From an uncultured Clostridia bacterium (GTDB lineage: Bacteria > Bacillota > Clostridia > Oscillospirales > CAG-272): 8,692 bases of DNA. Below the pieces are notes generated by a model. The model saw only the letters and a program-made list of their open reading frames with translations, was not told the origin of the DNA and did not search any database. Position numbers and translations under genes: made by a program. Location: the NCBI GenBank assembly GCA_946641795.1, contig CAMPBZ010000042.1, positions 1 to 8,692 on the forward strand, written 5' to 3'. This document shows positions 6,523-8,692 of this stretch, piece after piece; positions within the stretch are counted from its first letter, which is position 1, and the number at the start of each line of letters is the position of its first letter.

Positions 6523-7158
6523 ATGAGAAAAACCACCCTCAATTCCCTGCCGACCTCGCAAAACAAGCAGGAACTGCGCCAACGTTTGCTTGCCGAGCGT
6601 GACGCGCGCGCCGAGGCGGCGCGCCGGGCTTTGGACGCCGCCCTTTGCGAGCGCCTGACCGCCCTGCCCTGCCTGCAAACCTGCTCGGCGCTCCTGCTTT
6701 ACTTTCCGGTGGGATCGGAAATCGACCTTTTGCCGCTGGCGGCGTTTGCCTTTGCGCACGGCATTCCGGTCGGCTTCCCGGTCTGTCTTGCCGAGCCGAA
6801 CGAGCTGATCTTCCGGCAGGCGACCCCGCAAACGCGCTTTGTTTGCGGCAAATTCGGTATTCCCGTTCCGCCGGAGGGCGCTCCCCAACTGGTGCCGGAC
6901 GAGCAAACCGTTTGTCTGCTCCCCGCGCTTGGGTACGACCGCGACCTGAACCGGCTGGGCTACGGCGGCGGCTATTACGACCGCTTTTTGCAAACCTTTC
7001 TCGGGCTGGCGGTTGGCGTTTGCCGCGAAGACGCACTCTGCCCCACCGTTTTCCCAGAGCCGCACGACCTTCCGATTGACCTTCTGGTCACCGAAAAATC
7101 GACGCTCCGGGGCAAAATCCGCGCGGGCGCATCCCTGCACGCAAAAAATGAAATTTGA
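6523..7158 (+). CDS. 5-formyltetrahydrofolate cyclo-ligase (MTHFS family)
   Basis: ATP-dependent enzyme that converts 5-formyl-THF to 5,10-methenyl-THF, returning this stored folate to the one-carbon pool. The 211-residue product shows an N-terminal basic helix KQELRQRLLAERD (15-27), the substrate-pocket block YFPVGSEIDLLPL (60-72), and the family signature LLPALGYDRDLNRLGYGGGYYDRFL (from 132), whose GYGGGYYDR part binds ATP/phosphate. About 14 residues precede the usual family start. The ATG at 6523 is the only reasonable start, but its upstream region has only a weak GTGCGGG. Translation is therefore probably coupled to the DJ-1 gene 13 bases upstream. The TGA stop lies inside repeat copy 3, so the final residues (HAKNEI) may have been altered by that repeat. 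Its product pool is the source of methylene-THF used by MnmG, encoded next. Confidence 0.93.
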   Translation: MRKTTLNSLPTSQNKQELRQRLLAERDARAEAARRALDAALCERLTALPCLQTCSALLLYFPVGSEIDLLPLAAFAFAHGIPVGFPVCLAEPNELIFRQATPQTRFVCGKFGIPVPPEGAPQLVPDEQTVCLLPALGYDRDLNRLGYGGGYYDRFLQTFLGLAVGVCREDALCPTVFPEPHDLPIDLLVTEKSTLRGKIRAGASLHAKNEI

Positions 7159-7188
7159 AGGACGTATATGCGAAAATCGACCTTTTTG
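7151..7188 (+). repeat. Dispersed repeat copy 3, between cyclo-ligase gene and mnmG
   Basis: Plus-strand copy. The exact 17-base core is at 7163-7179, preceded by AAATTTGAAGGA and followed by ACCTTTTTG. It covers the cyclo-ligase stop codon (7156-7158) and most of the 65-base spacer to mnmG. The core ends 44 bases before the mnmG ATG, almost the same spacing as copy 2 to its gene (41 bases). Unlike copy 2 it has no downstream pairing arm. Confidence 0.85.
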
Positions 7189-7223
7189 AACCCAAAAACA
7201 GCAAAAAAGGAGGGGGAAACGAT

Positions 7224-8692
7224 ATGAACAACGAGCTGAAAACCTCGGTTGCCGTCATTGGCGCCGGCCACGCCGGAATTGAAGCGGCGCTGGCAAGCGC
7301 GCGGATGGGCGTTGACACCGTTTTGTTCACCCTCTCGCTGGATAGCATTGCCAATATGCCCTGCAACCCTTCCATTGGCGGAACGGCGAAGGGGCACTTG
7401 GTTTACGAAATTGACGCTTTGGGCGGCGAAATGGGCGCCGCCGCCGACCGCGTGACCCTGCAATCGCGCACCCTCAATTTGGGCAAGGGCGCGGCGGTGC
7501 AAAGCAAGCGCGTGCAGGCCGACCGGCAAAAATACCACGCGCTGATGAAGCAAACGTTGGAGAACACCCCGCACCTGCGCGTGGTGCAAGCCGAGATCGT
7601 CTCGGTGCAAACCACAGCGGCGGGCGTGCCGGTAGCACCGGCGGGCGGGCCCGCTTCCGGTTCCCCTGCCGACGGTTGCCCTGCGGCGGATCGTTCTGTC
7701 ACCATCTCCCCCGCCGAAAGCTCCTCTACCCAAAATTATCAAGATTGTGAAATAATTAACAAGCAAGATATAGAGCGTACAGATAACAATGAAGGAATGC
7801 TCGCCGGAGCAGTGCAACCCGACGCAGCGGGCGCGGAAAGCGATGCGGCAAGCGCCCAAAGCCTTAAAAACGGTGCAGCGGGCGCGGCAGACGAGGCGTT
7901 TCACGTGAAACAATCGGAAATTGCGCCGCAAATCCCGCGCGTTTGTTCCATAACCACCCGATTGGGCGAGGTTTGGGAATGCGACGCTGTCGTCGTTGCC
8001 ACCGGAACCTATCTGGACGGCGCCGTGTTCGTCGGCAACGTCAGCTATCCGGCCGGGCCGGACGGTTCCCTGCCCGCAAGTCTGCTTTCGCAGTCGCTCG
8101 CGCAAATCGGCGTCAAGCTGGTGCGCTTCAAAACCGGCACGCCGGCGCGCATTCAAAAATCTTCCATAGATTTTTCCAAGCTGGAAGAACAGCCCGGCGA
8201 GGAGGAGATCCTTCCTTATTCCTATCGCACGCGCGAGGACGCTTTTGCCGGAATGCGGCAAATTCCCTGCCATATCGTTTACACCAACGCCGAAACGCAC
8301 CGCGTGATCCGCGAAAACATCACCCGCAGCGCAATGTATTCCGGCAAAATCCACGGCACCGGCCCGCGCTACTGCCCTTCCATTGAGGATAAGCTGGTTC
8401 GTTTTGCCGACAAAGAGCGCCACCAGCTATTTGTGGAGCCGCTGGGCGAAAACACCAACGAAATGTACCTGCAAGGCTTTTCCACCTCGCTCCCGACCGA
8501 CGTTCAGCACGCAATGCTCCAAACCCTTCCCGGCTTTGAGCACGCGCAAATTATGCGCTATGCCTATGCCATTGAGTACGATTGCGCCGATCCGACCCAA
8601 ATGAACGCCTCTTTGGAGTTCAAATCCATCTCCGGCCTGTACGGCGCGGGGCAGTTCAACGGCACCTCGGGCTACGAGGAGGCCGCCGCGCA
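7224..8692 (+). CDS. mnmG: tRNA uridine-5-carboxymethylaminomethyl(34) synthesis protein MnmG, partial, with large insertion
   Basis: FAD-dependent subunit of the MnmE-MnmG complex, which modifies the wobble uridine U34 of several tRNAs using methylene-THF. The first 489 codons are present; the window cuts the 3' end. Motifs: FAD-binding GAGHAGIEAALASARMG (13-29), CNPSIGGTAKGHLVYEIDALGG (from 47), KGAAVQSKRVQADR (88-101), VVVATGTYL (about 255-263), the GIDA signature GPRYCPSIEDK with RF close behind, EPLGENTNEMYLQGFSTSLP, and AGQFNGTSGYEEAA at the cut end. Start ATG at 7224 has AAGGAGG (7207-7213) ten bases upstream. Relative to standard MnmG there is an extra low-complexity stretch of about 100 residues (roughly 130-239) where the family has only a short hairpin turn. 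The reading frame is intact through it. The gene often lies close to rsmG, parA and parB near the chromosome origin in Firmicutes; these would lie beyond the right edge if that order holds here. Confidence 0.96.
   Translation, partial: MNNELKTSVAVIGAGHAGIEAALASARMGVDTVLFTLSLDSIANMPCNPSIGGTAKGHLVYEIDALGGEMGAAADRVTLQSRTLNLGKGAAVQSKRVQADRQKYHALMKQTLENTPHLRVVQAEIVSVQTTAAGVPVAPAGGPASGSPADGCPAADRSVTISPAESSSTQNYQDCEIINKQDIERTDNNEGMLAGAVQPDAAGAESDAASAQSLKNGAAGAADEAFHVKQSEIAPQIPRVCSITTRLGEVWECDAVVVATGTYLDGAVFVGNVSYPAGPDGSLPASLLSQSLAQIGVKLVRFKTGTPARIQKSSIDFSKLEEQPGEEEILPYSYRTREDAFAGMRQIPCHIVYTNAETHRVIRENITRSAMYSGKIHGTGPRYCPSIEDKLVRFADKERHQLFVEPLGENTNEMYLQGFSTSLPTDVQHAMLQTLPGFEHAQIMRYAYAIEYDCADPTQMNASLEFKSISGLYGAGQFNGTSGYEEAAA
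7611..7940 (+). other. Low-complexity insertion in MnmG
   Basis: Approximate limits of the in-frame extra segment, judged against remembered MnmG sequences. It starts after AEIVSVQ and ends before VCSITTRLGEVWECDAVVVATGTYL-like family sequence. It contains an Ala/Gly/Pro/Ser-rich part, a polar part rich in Asn, Gln, Asp, Glu and Ile, then an Ala-rich acidic part in which AAGA-type runs recur (GCAGCGGGCGCGG occurs twice). The polar part is encoded by AT-rich DNA (about 7731-7799, roughly 29% G+C by hand count), unlike its GC-rich surroundings. It is too short and lacks the splicing motifs of an intein. Probably a disordered surface loop. Confidence 0.75.
7897..7912. promoter_or_regulatory. parS: Probable parS site (ParB/Spo0J binding)
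   Basis: CGTTTCACGTGAAACA matches the bacterial parS consensus TGTTTCACGTGAAACA at 15 of 16 positions. The inner 14 bases (7898-7911) form a perfect palindrome with the diagnostic CACGTG centre. ParB loads on such sites and spreads to organise the origin region for segregation by ParA and SMC. The location fits, because mnmG is often near parA-parB and oriC in Firmicutes. The site lies in the MnmG insertion and is read as AFHVKQ. ParB binding is inferred from sequence. Confidence 0.82.

Noticed and set aside
3247..7188. CRISPR array from the three repeat copies
   Set aside because: Copies are about 1.2-2.6 kb apart, on both strands, and partly in coding sequence; there are no regular spacers.
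7731..7799. Replication origin unwinding region in the AT-rich patch
   Set aside because: I saw no DnaA boxes (TTATNCACA type) near it, and it is within an intact coding frame.
7611..7940. Intein in MnmG
   Set aside because: The segment is too short, has no Cys/Ser start or His-Asn end motif at its borders, and is low complexity.
6975..8423. Long minus-strand open frame (482 codons) opposite the cyclo-ligase gene and mnmG
   Set aside because: Antisense shadow; the opposite strand carries conserved enzymes with intact motifs across the region.

Overview
The window looks like chromosomal DNA of a GC-rich member of the Clostridia, probably an Oscillospiraceae/Ruminococcaceae-type gut anaerobe. 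This is inferred from gene content (sepF, CsaB-type pyruvyl transferase, RarA, DJ-1 family protein, MnmG), AAGGAG-type ribosome binding sites, consensus sigma-A promoters and GC-rich coding sequence. No rRNA, tRNA, CRISPR array, transposase or phage gene was seen.

Layout. The left part (1-3576) is on the minus strand. A glycosyltransferase (GT4 type) gene is followed, with a 4-base TTGA stop/start overlap, by a csaB-like pyruvyl transferase gene. This in turn overlaps the start of rarA, which has its own promoter inside the csaB 3' end. A 44-bp perfect palindrome lies 19 bases beyond rarA. A short divergent spacer (3577-3656) with a near-consensus promoter starts the plus-strand half. There miaA, yggS (PLP-binding protein) and sepF form a tight operon closed by a rho-independent terminator at 5795-5824. 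A second plus-strand group follows: a DJ-1/PfpI family gene, a 5-formyltetrahydrofolate cyclo-ligase gene, and the first 1469 bases of mnmG, cut by the window end. The only gene-free stretch of note is 5765-5966 (202 bases), which holds the terminator, a second hairpin and one copy of a dispersed repeat.

How the genes fit together. GT and CsaB probably build and pyruvylate a secondary cell-wall polymer. RarA acts at stalled replication forks, and SepF helps build the division septum. MiaA and MnmG both modify the tRNA anticodon loop (positions 37 and 34). The cyclo-ligase feeds the folate one-carbon pool from which MnmG takes its methylene group.

Most interesting signals. (1) A 17-base sequence, CGTATATGCGAAAATCG, occurs exactly three times within a looser ~38-bp repeat. 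Two copies lie upstream of start codons at almost identical distances. The third lies inside the glycosyltransferase gene and is translated in frame as an apparent extra loop. (2) MnmG carries an extra low-complexity segment of about 100 residues in the middle of its FAD/NAD-binding region. Embedded in that segment is a 15-of-16 match to the ParB/Spo0J binding site parS (GTTTCACGTGAAAC core), suggesting that a chromosome-segregation site is housed inside a tolerated insertion in a tRNA-modification gene.
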